Below the pieces are notes generated by a model. It was given only the letters and a program-made list of their open reading frames with translations, searched no databases and was not told where the DNA came from. The position numbers were made by a program, and so were the translations under genes. Below are positions 6,748 through 13,854 of a stretch of DNA of 13,854 bases, piece by piece. This DNA is from Gammaproteobacteria bacterium. GTDB lineage: Bacteria > Pseudomonadota > Gammaproteobacteria > PS1 > Pseudothioglobaceae. Where the stretch lies: the NCBI GenBank assembly GCA_029941485.1, contig JAPYOZ010000022.1:1-13854 (forward strand). The letters are read 5' to 3'. Position 1 is the stretch's first letter. Every line of letters begins with the position of its first letter.

Positions 6748-8022
6748 ATGTCTAGCAAAATTCAAGCCATCCGCGGAATGAACGATCTACTGCCAAAAGA
6801 TTCAAACCTTTGGTTGTCAGTTGAACGTATTATTTCTGATTTGTTCATCTCTTATGGTTTTAAAAACATTCGCACTCCTGTTGTAGAAAAAACAGACACT
6901 TTTTGTCGTGCCATTGGTGAAGCCACCGACATTGTTGAAAAAGAAATGTACTCATGGAAAGAGTCCAGTGGTGAAGCGCTGAGTCTAAGACCCGAAGGAA
7001 CTGCCGGCTGTGTGCGTGCAATGATTGAGCATAATCTACCCAGAGAAGGAATTCAAAAAGTATTTTATCAAGGAGCTATGTTTAGGCATGAACGTCCGCA
7101 AAAAGGTCGTTATCGTCAATTCCACCAAGTGGGTGTTGAAATATTTGGTGCTGATAATGCCAAGATAGATGCAGAACTCATGGCAATGACTCATGTACTT
7201 TGGGAATCTTTAGGGTTAAAAAATCTTACTTTAGAGATTAATACATTGGGCTCATCAGAGGCCAGAGCCAATTACAAATCAGTGCTGGTAAATTATTTTA
7301 CTCAGTATAAAAACCAGCTTGATGAAGACAGTCAAAGGCGCTTAAAAACCAACCCTCTACGCATATTAGACAGCAAAAATAAAGACATGCAAGATCTAAT
7401 TAATAAAGCACCAAAATTAATGGACTCTTTGGATAGCGAATCTATCCAACACTTTGATGAGTTTAAAAACTATTTAGAATATTTAAATATTCCTTATCGG
7501 ATTAACACTCGTTTGGTGAGAGGACTGGATTATTACAACCGCACTGTGTTCGAATGGACCACAACAGATTTGGGTGCACAAGGCACAATTTGCGCTGGTG
7601 GACGCTACGATGGATTGGTTGAAAAAATGGGTGGAAAACCGACTCCTGCCGTAGGTTTTGCAATTGGTTTAGAGCGTCTAATGCTCCTACTAGAAGAGCA
7701 AAATATCTGCATATCTAACCCATCTTTATCCATTTATTTGATGGCTTTAGGAGATCAAGCACAACTTAAATCTATACAAATTGCTCACGACTTACGCTCA
7801 TCATTACCCGGTGCAATACTTTATAATGACATCACATTAGGTAGCTTCAAAAGCCAATTTAAAAAAGCCGATAAAGCCAATGCCGATTATGCATTGATTT
7901 TAGGCGAAGAAGAGCTAAGTAATAATCAAGTCAGTATCAAACCATTAAAAGGCCAAGGCTCACAGAAAACAATGAGTTTAGACGAAGCTATTAATTATTT
8001 TAAGGACAACGCAAACGCATGA
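6748..8022 (+). CDS. hisS: Histidyl-tRNA synthetase
   Basis: HisRS is a class II aminoacyl-tRNA synthetase that charges tRNA-His. The 424-residue protein (E. coli 424) starts with the typical IQAIRGMNDLLP. It has motif 2 FRHERPQKGRYRQFHQ (112-127), the histidine-specific block RGLDYYNRTVFE (258-269), AGGRYDGL (283-290) and motif 3 GFAIGLERL (303-311). The anticodon-binding domain runs from about 328 to the end. No Shine-Dalgarno sequence precedes the ATG. A TATATT hexamer at 6737-6742 would place transcription start at or next to the start codon, though no good -35 is seen. The 62-base spacer upstream holds no other recognisable feature. yfgM follows with an ATGA overlap. Confidence 0.98.
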   Translation: MSSKIQAIRGMNDLLPKDSNLWLSVERIISDLFISYGFKNIRTPVVEKTDTFCRAIGEATDIVEKEMYSWKESSGEALSLRPEGTAGCVRAMIEHNLPREGIQKVFYQGAMFRHERPQKGRYRQFHQVGVEIFGADNAKIDAELMAMTHVLWESLGLKNLTLEINTLGSSEARANYKSVLVNYFTQYKNQLDEDSQRRLKTNPLRILDSKNKDMQDLINKAPKLMDSLDSESIQHFDEFKNYLEYLNIPYRINTRLVRGLDYYNRTVFEWTTTDLGAQGTICAGGRYDGLVEKMGGKPTPAVGFAIGLERLMLLLEEQNICISNPSLSIYLMALGDQAQLKSIQIAHDLRSSLPGAILYNDITLGSFKSQFKKADKANADYALILGEEELSNNQVSIKPLKGQGSQKTMSLDEAINYFKDNANA

Positions 8023-8636
8023 AAAATTTTATCGAAGTAAACAGAACCGAAGACGAACAGGTTGAACAAATCAAAAAATGGTGGAAAGAAAATGGCATGC
8101 AAATTGTTGCTGGAGTAGGCCTTGGTTTGGCCGCAATTTGGGTCTGGGACGCCTATAAAGATTACCAGTATTCTCAATCAATCCAAGCTCGAACTCATTA
8201 TCTATCCTTAGTCTCAAACCCTAACAATACTTCAGCTTTTGATGAATTAAAAAATAACTATACAAATAGCGGCTACGTGGATCAGTCGTCTTTAGTGATG
8301 GCTAAATACGCTGTTGATCGCAAAGAATATCATAAAGCACTTGACTATTTACAACCTTTATTTAATTCTGAAAATGAATTCATTGCCCACAGTGCAAAAC
8401 TTAGAGGCGCTGCAATTTACCTTGAAATGAATAACTACGATCAGGCCTTATTGACACTAGAAACAACCGCTAACAACACTTTCAGTGGTTTATACAGTCA
8501 CACTAAAGGTGATGTCTACCTAGCTCAAAACAACATTGAATCGGCTAAAAAACACTATCGACTGGCTCTTAGTCAACTGTCAAATGATTCAGAATTAAAA
8601 AGTTTAATTCAAATTAAATTAAACGACCTTAACTAA
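8019..8636 (+). CDS. yfgM: YfgM-like membrane-anchored TPR protein
   Basis: YfgM is an ancillary subunit of the SecYEG translocon, working with the periplasmic chaperone PpiD. The 205-residue product (E. coli 206) has a short charged cytoplasmic N-terminus with EDEQVEQIKKWWKENG (11-26), one membrane segment at about 27-44 (VAGVGLGLAAIWVW), and a periplasmic C-terminal domain of helical TPR-like repeats (for example YHKALDYLQPLF and YDQALLTLE). Its start overlaps the hisS stop (ATGA), and AAGGA at 8002-8006 is a possible but distant ribosome binding site. The hisS-yfgM order matches E. coli. There bamB follows; here der comes next after 14 bases. Confidence 0.9.
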   Translation: MKNFIEVNRTEDEQVEQIKKWWKENGMQIVAGVGLGLAAIWVWDAYKDYQYSQSIQARTHYLSLVSNPNNTSAFDELKNNYTNSGYVDQSSLVMAKYAVDRKEYHKALDYLQPLFNSENEFIAHSAKLRGAAIYLEMNNYDQALLTLETTANNTFSGLYSHTKGDVYLAQNNIESAKKHYRLALSQLSNDSELKSLIQIKLNDLN

Positions 8637-8650
8637 CCTTTTTCTACATC

Positions 8651-10060
8651 ATGGGCTTACCCGTCATCTCATTAGTTGGACGACCTAATGTAGGAAAGTC
8701 CACCTTATTTAATCGCTTAAGTAACTCTCGTCAAGCCTTAGTCTCTGACTTTGAAGGCTTAACTCGTGATCGTCAATACGCTGAAATCTTACTGGATGAT
8801 GACAGTGAAACCTTTGTTACTATTATTGATACGGGCGGCCTAACAGGTGATGATAATATTGTTGACAGTGGTATTCAAGGCCAAGTACTCAATGCCTTAG
8901 AGGAATCTGATGTAATTTACTTTATTGTTAGCGCTAGAGATGGTGTTATTGGATTAGACTTAGAAATAGCCTCACAACTAAGGCGCCTGAAAAAAGACAT
9001 TATTCTGGTTTGTAATAAAGCAGAAGGCCTGGATGAGACTCTGGCTGCTGAATTTTATGAAATTGGGCTAGGCGAACCAAGGCTGATTTCTGCAGAACAC
9101 AGCCAAGGAATTGGAGATTTAATCGATCATACCCTGCCCTTATTACCTCAAGCAACTATTGAGGAAGAAGCCGAAGTTGAAGGTATTGCTGTTGCTGTTT
9201 TAGGCAGACCTAATGTCGGTAAATCAACGCTAATTAATCGTATTCTTGGAGAAGAACGTGTCTTAGCCATTGATATGCCTGGTACAACGCGTGATAGCAT
9301 CTACATTCCATTTGAGCGCGAAGGACAAAAATACACACTGATTGACACTGCTGGCATCCGTCGTAAACGTTCTACCCACGAAAAAATTGAAATTTTCTCA
9401 ATCATCAAGGCTATTGATGCACTTGATCGATCACACGTTGTGATTTTAGTATTGGATGCTCGTGAAGGTGTAACCGAACAAGATGCCACCCTTCTCGGTA
9501 TGATTGCCGATAAAGGTCGGGCACTGTTAATTGTGCTTAACAAATGGGACGGTCTTGATAGTTATCAAAAATCTGAAGTTAAACGCAAGCTTGATGTTAA
9601 ATTATCGTTTGTGAATTATGCTAGTGTGCATTATATTTCAGCATTACACGGATCAGGCGTTGGTAAACTTTTTGCACCAATCATTAAATCTTACGCTAAC
9701 GCCAGCACTCAACATTCCACTTCAACCTTAAATAAGATTTTAGAAAGTGCCAATGCGGGCCATCAGCCACCACCGGTAAAAGGCAGACGTCTTAAAATTA
9801 AATACGTAAATCAAACAGATGTGTTCCCACCGACACTTACCTTTCATGGCAACCACCTTCAAAACGTACCCAATGCTTATGATCGCTATTTAAAGAATTT
9901 CTTTATCAATGCGCTTAAGTTAACTAATACTCCGCTTAGAATAGAATACAAGAGTGGAGAAAACCCATTTAAAGACAATAAAAATGAACTCAGTGCACGT
10001 CAGGTGACTAAAAAACGTCGTTTAATGAAGTTTATTAAGAAACGGAAGAAGCGGAAGTAA
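8651..10060 (+). CDS. der: Ribosome-assembly GTPase Der (EngA)
   Basis: Der is an essential double GTPase for maturation of the 50S subunit. The 469-residue protein has two G domains in tandem. The first has GRPNVGKST (10-18), DTGG (60-63), NKAE (122-125) and SAE (147-149). The second has GRPNVGKST (185-193), DTAG (232-235), NKWD (297-300) and SAL (330-332). A KH-like RNA-binding domain follows at about 350-440 and a strongly basic tail ends in KKRKKRK. An acidic linker (EEEAEVE, 171-177) joins the G domains. No ribosome binding site is visible in the 14-base gap after yfgM. The last 26 bases overlap the convergent gene on the other strand, and no terminator is seen. Confidence 0.98.
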   Translation: MGLPVISLVGRPNVGKSTLFNRLSNSRQALVSDFEGLTRDRQYAEILLDDDSETFVTIIDTGGLTGDDNIVDSGIQGQVLNALEESDVIYFIVSARDGVIGLDLEIASQLRRLKKDIILVCNKAEGLDETLAAEFYEIGLGEPRLISAEHSQGIGDLIDHTLPLLPQATIEEEAEVEGIAVAVLGRPNVGKSTLINRILGEERVLAIDMPGTTRDSIYIPFEREGQKYTLIDTAGIRRKRSTHEKIEIFSIIKAIDALDRSHVVILVLDAREGVTEQDATLLGMIADKGRALLIVLNKWDGLDSYQKSEVKRKLDVKLSFVNYASVHYISALHGSGVGKLFAPIIKSYANASTQHSTSTLNKILESANAGHQPPPVKGRRLKIKYVNQTDVFPPTLTFHGNHLQNVPNAYDRYLKNFFINALKLTNTPLRIEYKSGENPFKDNKNELSARQVTKKRRLMKFIKKRKKRK

Positions 10061-10382
10061 ATTCCACCTGTGCATTGGCTCGATCAATTTCCACTAACAA
10101 TTCACAATATGAGTTTTCTAAAATTTTTGCTTGAGACGGGTCGTCACTGCAAGCGCAACCAGAAAGCACCTCGCAGAAAAACACACCCATCTTAATCTTA
10201 ATTTTGGTGCTTGTTTCTGAACTAGACAATATGATTGGTTCAATTGTATCCTGATCAATAACGGCACTATGGTTGCAACAATCGACTAAAGGTAATACTC
10301 CTAACTCAAGTGATTTAATGGCTTGTTTAAATTTTTGTGGAAATTCATCACTTCCCCAACACTCCAACGCCTTATTAAACAC
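10035..10382 (-). CDS. Small cysteine-rich conserved protein coupled to pyrG
   Basis: The 115-residue product has no assigned function. It has no signal peptide or membrane segment and carries seven cysteines (8, 35, 36, 70, 76, 78, 93). The core is GVFFCEVLSGCACSDDP (66-82) followed by YCELLVEIDR (92-101). I recall similar uncharacterised proteobacterial proteins with a C-x-C-x-DDP then YCEL-IDR pattern, so I treat it as a real conserved family. The spacing suggests metal or redox chemistry, which is inference. The GTG start shares one base with the pyrG stop (TAGTG), so its translation probably depends on pyrG. Its 3' end runs 26 bases into der. No other start or ribosome binding site looks better. 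Confidence 0.75.
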   Translation of the reverse strand: MFNKALECWGSDEFPQKFKQAIKSLELGVLPLVDCCNHSAVIDQDTIEPIILSSSETSTKIKIKMGVFFCEVLSGCACSDDPSQAKILENSYCELLVEIDRANAQVEFTSASSVS

Positions 10383-12022
10383 TAAGAAGCAAGAATTAAA
10401 TTATGTGCCTTAGATGCAGCCTTGATAAAACTTTCGAATAATGGATGACCATCACGTGGATTTGAAGTAAACTCTGGATGAAATTGACAAGCCACAAACC
10501 AAGGATGATTTTTTATTTCAATCATTTCAACCAATGTGCCATCAATGGATCTGCCTGAGATTGTTAAACCCGCTTTTTCAATTTTATCAATCAGCTGATT
10601 ATTAACTTCATAACGATGACGATGACGCTCAGTGATAACATTCTTACCGTAAATTGCTCTAGCATTCGTGCCTTTAACTAAAGCACACTCTTGACCACCT
10701 AAACGCATGGTACCGCCTAGTTCTGAATCTTCATCACGAGTTTGCACGCGGCCATCTTCATCTTGCCATTCGGTAATTAACCCCACCACTGGGTAAGGAG
10801 TTTTGGCATTAAACTCAGTGCTATTAGCATCTTTCATATTGGCCATATTACGTGCGTATTCAATCACAGCTACTTGCATGCCTAGGCAAATTCCTAAATA
10901 AGGAATGTTGTTCTCACGTGCGTATTTAACCGTAGCAATCTTACCTTCAACGCCACGATTACCAAAACCACCTGGTACTAATATTGCACTCATTTCACTC
11001 AGACAATCCGTACCATTCTTCTCAATTTCTTCAGAATCAAAATAGTGAATATTAACTTTAGTTTGTGTGTGCAAGCCCGCATGAAGCAACGACTCAGACA
11101 AAGACTTATAGGCTTCTGTCAAATCCATGTACTTACCAACCATGGCTATATCTACACTGTGTGTTGGGTTCTCAAGTTTTTCAACAACACTAATCCACTC
11201 ACTCAAGTCTGCATCCTTACAATCAAGGCTAAGCTTCCTAACTACGACGTTGTCCAAACCTTGTTCATGCAGTGCTTGTGGTACTTTATAAATGGTGTCA
11301 ACATCGAGTGAAGTGAAGACTGAGCTTTCTTCTACGTTGGTAAATAAGGCAATTTTTGCACGTTCTGCATCTGGTAATGGGTATTCCGATCGACAAATCA
11401 AAATATCGGGCTGGATACCAATACCTCTAAGCTCTTTCACCGAGTGCTGAGTTGGTTTGGTTTTTAACTCACCTGCTACCTTGATGTAAGGCAATAAGGT
11501 TAAATGTATAAATAAAGTGTTTTCACGGCCAATTTCTAAACCTATTTGTCTAATTGCTTCCATAAATGGCAAAGATTCAATGTCGCCGGCTGTGCCACCA
11601 ATTTCAACTAAAGCAACGTCAGCCCCTTCTGCACCTATGTGCGTTAAGCGTTTTATTTCATTAGTGATGTGTGGAATAATCTGCACCGTTGCACCGAGAT
11701 AATCACCACGACGTTCACGCTCAATCACATTTTCATACACACGACCTGCGGTAAAGTTATTTTTCTTACCTAATTTTTGACGTATAAAACGCTCATAATG
11801 ACCAAGATCAAGATCAGTTTCAGCACCGTCATTAGTCACAAATACTTCACCGTGTTGAAAGGGGCTCATGGTGCCAGGATCGACATTAATATACGGATCC
11901 AACTTAAGCATGGTAACGTTAAGTCCGCGTGATTCTAAAAGTGAAGCCAGAGAGGCTGAAGCGATTCCTTTACCCAGAGAGGAAACTACACCGCCAGTAA
12001 TAAAGATATATTTTGTTGCCAT
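10382..12022 (-). CDS. pyrG: CTP synthase
   Basis: PyrG converts UTP to CTP with ATP and glutamine-derived ammonia, the last step of pyrimidine nucleotide synthesis. The 546-residue protein has the N-terminal synthase domain with KYIFITGGVVSSLGKG (4-19), DPYINVDPGTM (42-52) and ETDLDLGHYERF (68-79). The class I glutamine amidotransferase domain has PGGFGNRG (350-357), the nucleophile in GICLGMQ (C379), and FHPEF (H515, E517), at the same positions as in E. coli. I start at 12022, where MATKYIFITGG matches the family; an in-frame ATG 36 bases upstream would add a hydrophobic, unconserved leader. No Shine-Dalgarno sequence is seen. The small cysteine-rich gene follows with a one-base overlap. 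Confidence 0.98.
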   Translation of the reverse strand: MATKYIFITGGVVSSLGKGIASASLASLLESRGLNVTMLKLDPYINVDPGTMSPFQHGEVFVTNDGAETDLDLGHYERFIRQKLGKKNNFTAGRVYENVIERERRGDYLGATVQIIPHITNEIKRLTHIGAEGADVALVEIGGTAGDIESLPFMEAIRQIGLEIGRENTLFIHLTLLPYIKVAGELKTKPTQHSVKELRGIGIQPDILICRSEYPLPDAERAKIALFTNVEESSVFTSLDVDTIYKVPQALHEQGLDNVVVRKLSLDCKDADLSEWISVVEKLENPTHSVDIAMVGKYMDLTEAYKSLSESLLHAGLHTQTKVNIHYFDSEEIEKNGTDCLSEMSAILVPGGFGNRGVEGKIATVKYARENNIPYLGICLGMQVAVIEYARNMANMKDANSTEFNAKTPYPVVGLITEWQDEDGRVQTRDEDSELGGTMRLGGQECALVKGTNARAIYGKNVITERHRHRYEVNNQLIDKIEKAGLTISGRSIDGTLVEMIEIKNHPWFVACQFHPEFTSNPRDGHPLFESFIKAASKAHNLILAS

Positions 12023-12051
12023 GAAAAGTAACAAAGTTGAAATGGTTATGA

Positions 12052-12067
12052 TACACAAAACTGTGTA
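12052..12067. promoter_or_regulatory. Inverted repeat TACACA-N4-TGTGTA between pyrG and msbA
   Basis: TACACA (12052-12057) and TGTGTA (12062-12067) form a perfect 6-bp inverted repeat around AAAC. It lies just downstream of the candidate pyrG start point and over the weak -35 position of msbA. It could be a dimeric regulator site affecting both genes, or a hairpin in the pyrG leader RNA. It matches no operator I can name. Confidence 0.4.
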
Positions 12068-12084
12068 GAATGTGGGTGTATTAA

Positions 12085-12090
12085 ATTATA
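12085..12090 (-). promoter_or_regulatory. -10 box of a candidate pyrG promoter
   Basis: On the minus strand this reads TATAAT, a perfect -10. It would start transcription near 12078 and give a pyrG leader of about 55 nt. The -35 is poor: TTGTTT at 12110-12115 (spacer 19) is the nearest candidate and lies inside the msbA reading frame. It overlaps the plus-strand msbA -10 candidate by four bases. Confidence 0.45.
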
Positions 12091-12092
12091 CT
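12087..12092 (+). promoter_or_regulatory. -10 box of a candidate msbA promoter
   Basis: TATACT matches five of six consensus bases. It would place transcription start at about 12098-12100, essentially at the msbA ATG (12101), which would make the mRNA leaderless or nearly so. No ribosome binding site exists between this box and the start codon, which agrees with that idea. The matching -35 position (TGTAGA, 12064-12069) is weak. Confidence 0.4.
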
Positions 12093-12100
12093 AATTAGCA

Positions 12101-13822
12101 ATGGAATACAAACAATTCGTCTCGCGCCTTTTTGTTTATCTTAAAGAGCACATTGGTAAGCTGATTTTTACTTCGGTGATGATGGTACTTGCTACCGCAT
12201 TAGAAAGTTCCATTCCTGAGATCACTGGTCGAATCGTTGACGACCTATTTGTTGAAAATAGAAATACTCAAGATGCTTTATTTTATGCCGGCGCCTTGTT
12301 CGGTGTTTTTGTACTGAGTTCTGTCTTTGCTTTGACTTCTACCGCAGCCAGTTCTTGGGTATCGAATAAAGTGATTACAGACATTCGTATCGATATGTTC
12401 GCCAAGCTTTTAAAACTACCCAAGTCTTATTTTGATCAACACTCGACGGGAAAAATTTTATCCAAGCTTACTTTTGACGTGGGGCAAATTGCGGCAGCCG
12501 CTTCTACCATTTGGCTCGATTTTATCAAATCATCTTTTTCAGCAATCATTCTGATTGGTTATTTATTTTACAAAAACTGGCAATTAAGTCTTATCCTTTT
12601 ACTGTTAATGCCATTGGTATTTATCGCCGTTAAATTATCCAGTAACCGCATGAGAACTTCGTCAGAAAAGGTTCAAGAATCAATGGGGCAAATGACGCAT
12701 CTTTTGGATGAAAACATTTCTGGAAATTCTTTAATTAAGATTTACCACGCACAAAATCAAGAAACCAACAAATTTAACCTTCTAGTGACACACATACGCC
12801 ACCAAATATTTAAAGTTGGAATAACGGGTGCAGTTAACACAGGTTTTGTTAATGTTTTAATTGGCTTGTCTTTAGCAACGGTTGTGTATTTATCATCCGT
12901 CTATCTCAAAATGACAGCGGGTGAATTTTTATCGTTTTTTACCGCTATGGGGATGCTCATTAAACCTGCTAAAAGTTTAGTGAATATCAATAAACCTTTG
13001 CAGCAATCCATGGCGGCTGGTGGGAGTGTATTTGGACTGCTTGATGAAGATGAAGAATACAATGATGGTACTAAACAACTAGAAAACTCCAAGGGCAAGA
13101 TTAAATTTACTGATGTTTCATTTGGTTATTCGAACGACACAACTGTCCTTAATAACATTAATCTAGACATTAAATCAGGTGAAACTATTGCGCTTGTAGG
13201 TTCTACAGGTAGTGGTAAAACTACTATTACTCAATTACTCACTCGATTTTATTTGCCCAATTCAGGCTCTATTACTATTGATGGTGTTGATATTAATGAT
13301 TTTGAAATCGACTCTCTGCGCTCACAAATTGCTTTTGTGGATCAAAACGTACGTCTGTTTAACGACACAGTTAAAGGTAATATCGCTCTAGGACGATTAG
13401 ACAGTATGAGTGATGAGCAAATTCATCATGCTGCAAAAGTAGCAAATGCAACTGAATTTATTGAGCAAACGGATAACGGTTTTGACACCGAGATTGGTGA
13501 AGATGGCACTAAGCTCTCAGGTGGCCAGCGTCAACGCCTCGCCATTGCCCGTGCCGTTGCTAAAGACAGTCCAATTTTAATTCTAGATGAGGCCACTTCA
13601 GCATTAGACTCTGCTACTGAAAAATTAGTTCAAGCTGCGATTGATGAAATGCAGAAAAACCGTACAACCATTATCATCGCTCATCGACTTAGTACCATTC
13701 AAAAAGCCGATCGAATTATTGTGTTAAAACACGGTGATATTATTGAGCAAGGAACTCACCAAGAACTGTTAGATCGTAATGGTGAGTACGCAGGACTATA
13801 TAAAAACCAATTCGAAAGTTAG
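12101..13822 (+). CDS. msbA: MsbA-type lipid A/multidrug ABC exporter
   Basis: MsbA is a homodimeric inner-membrane ABC exporter that flips lipid A-core to the periplasmic leaflet. The 573-residue half-transporter has a six-helix membrane domain over about residues 18-310 (for example IILIGYLFY near 149-157 and LILLLLMPLVFIAV near 164-177) and a nucleotide-binding domain from about 334. That domain carries Walker A GSTGSGKT (367-374), Q-loop Q415, signature LSGGQRQR (472-479), Walker B ILILDEATSALD (492-503) and switch histidine H528 in IIAHRLST. Length fits MsbA (E. coli 582). Related half-transporters of other specificity look similar, so lipid A as substrate is likely rather than certain. 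No ribosome binding site is seen before the ATG. Confidence 0.87.
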   Translation: MEYKQFVSRLFVYLKEHIGKLIFTSVMMVLATALESSIPEITGRIVDDLFVENRNTQDALFYAGALFGVFVLSSVFALTSTAASSWVSNKVITDIRIDMFAKLLKLPKSYFDQHSTGKILSKLTFDVGQIAAAASTIWLDFIKSSFSAIILIGYLFYKNWQLSLILLLLMPLVFIAVKLSSNRMRTSSEKVQESMGQMTHLLDENISGNSLIKIYHAQNQETNKFNLLVTHIRHQIFKVGITGAVNTGFVNVLIGLSLATVVYLSSVYLKMTAGEFLSFFTAMGMLIKPAKSLVNINKPLQQSMAAGGSVFGLLDEDEEYNDGTKQLENSKGKIKFTDVSFGYSNDTTVLNNINLDIKSGETIALVGSTGSGKTTITQLLTRFYLPNSGSITIDGVDINDFEIDSLRSQIAFVDQNVRLFNDTVKGNIALGRLDSMSDEQIHHAAKVANATEFIEQTDNGFDTEIGEDGTKLSGGQRQRLAIARAVAKDSPILILDEATSALDSATEKLVQAAIDEMQKNRTTIIIAHRLSTIQKADRIIVLKHGDIIEQGTHQELLDRNGEYAGLYKNQFES

Positions 13823-13832
13823 TGTTTAATCA

Positions 13833-13854
13833 CTAGCATCTTATGCTCTAGCAT
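13833..13854. repeat. Short repeat cluster after msbA
   Basis: CTAGCAT occurs twice (13833-13839 and 13848-13854), and AGCAT (13835-13839) with ATGCT (13843-13847) forms a 5-bp hairpin with a CTT loop. It begins ten bases after the msbA stop and is cut by the window edge. It could be the start of a terminator or a larger repeat, but no T tract is visible. Confidence 0.25.

Noticed and set aside
11045..11311. 88-codon plus-strand reading frame inside pyrG
   Set aside because: It lies wholly antisense to conserved pyrG coding sequence and has no recognisable domain or ribosome binding site.
12023..12058. Upstream in-frame start extending pyrG by 12 residues
   Set aside because: The added MCIITISTLLLF leader is not part of the CTP synthase family. 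The ATG at 12022 gives MATKYIFITGG and catalytic residues at the same numbers as in E. coli.
1..13854. CRISPR arrays, tRNA/rRNA genes, insertion sequences, toxin-antitoxin or phage-defence genes
   Set aside because: No spaced repeats, cloverleaf-like sequence, transposase motifs or defence domains were seen. Almost all of the DNA is occupied by recognisable housekeeping genes.

Overview
The window looks like chromosomal housekeeping DNA from an AT-rich gammaproteobacterium with a compact genome. Several gene pairs match the Escherichia coli order: rpsF-rpsR-rplI, dnaB-alr, a CpdA-like phosphodiesterase next to a YqiB (DUF1249) protein, and hisS-yfgM followed by der. The low GC, near-absence of spacers and missing insert genes (priB, bamB) would fit a streamlined marine or symbiotic sulfur-oxidiser of the SUP05/Thioglobus type. 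That placement is an inference from gene order and composition, not something the sequence proves. I see no mobile elements, CRISPR arrays, tRNA or rRNA genes, and no stretch over 300 bases without a gene.

Layout. (1) 1-1252: a candidate promoter, a leader hairpin, the ribosomal protein genes rpsF, rpsR and rplI with good Shine-Dalgarno sites, then a strong intrinsic terminator. (2) 1263-6685: six genes on the plus strand with no intergenic base: dnaB, alr, a CpdA-like cyclic-nucleotide phosphodiesterase, a DUF1249 protein, a cytosolic 5'-nucleotidase and a polytopic membrane protein resembling nucleoside-recognition (Gate) proteins. (3) 6748-10060: hisS, yfgM and der, tightly packed. (4) 10035-12022, minus strand: pyrG, followed and translationally coupled to a small cysteine-rich conserved protein whose 3' end overlaps der tail to tail. 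(5) 12023-12100: a 78-base divergent regulatory region with overlapping opposed -10 boxes and a 16-base inverted repeat. (6) 12101-13822: an MsbA-type ABC exporter.

How they work together. Most genes serve core processes: ribosome proteins and assembly (rpsF, rpsR, rplI, der), replication (dnaB), peptidoglycan precursor supply (alr), envelope biogenesis (yfgM, msbA), aminoacylation (hisS) and CTP synthesis (pyrG). The part that stands out is the run of phosphodiesterase, DUF1249, 5'-nucleotidase and Gate-like membrane protein. Its predicted activities could form a path from cyclic AMP through AMP to adenosine and on to a membrane protein. The cysteine-rich protein coupled to pyrG is the main unexplained gene.
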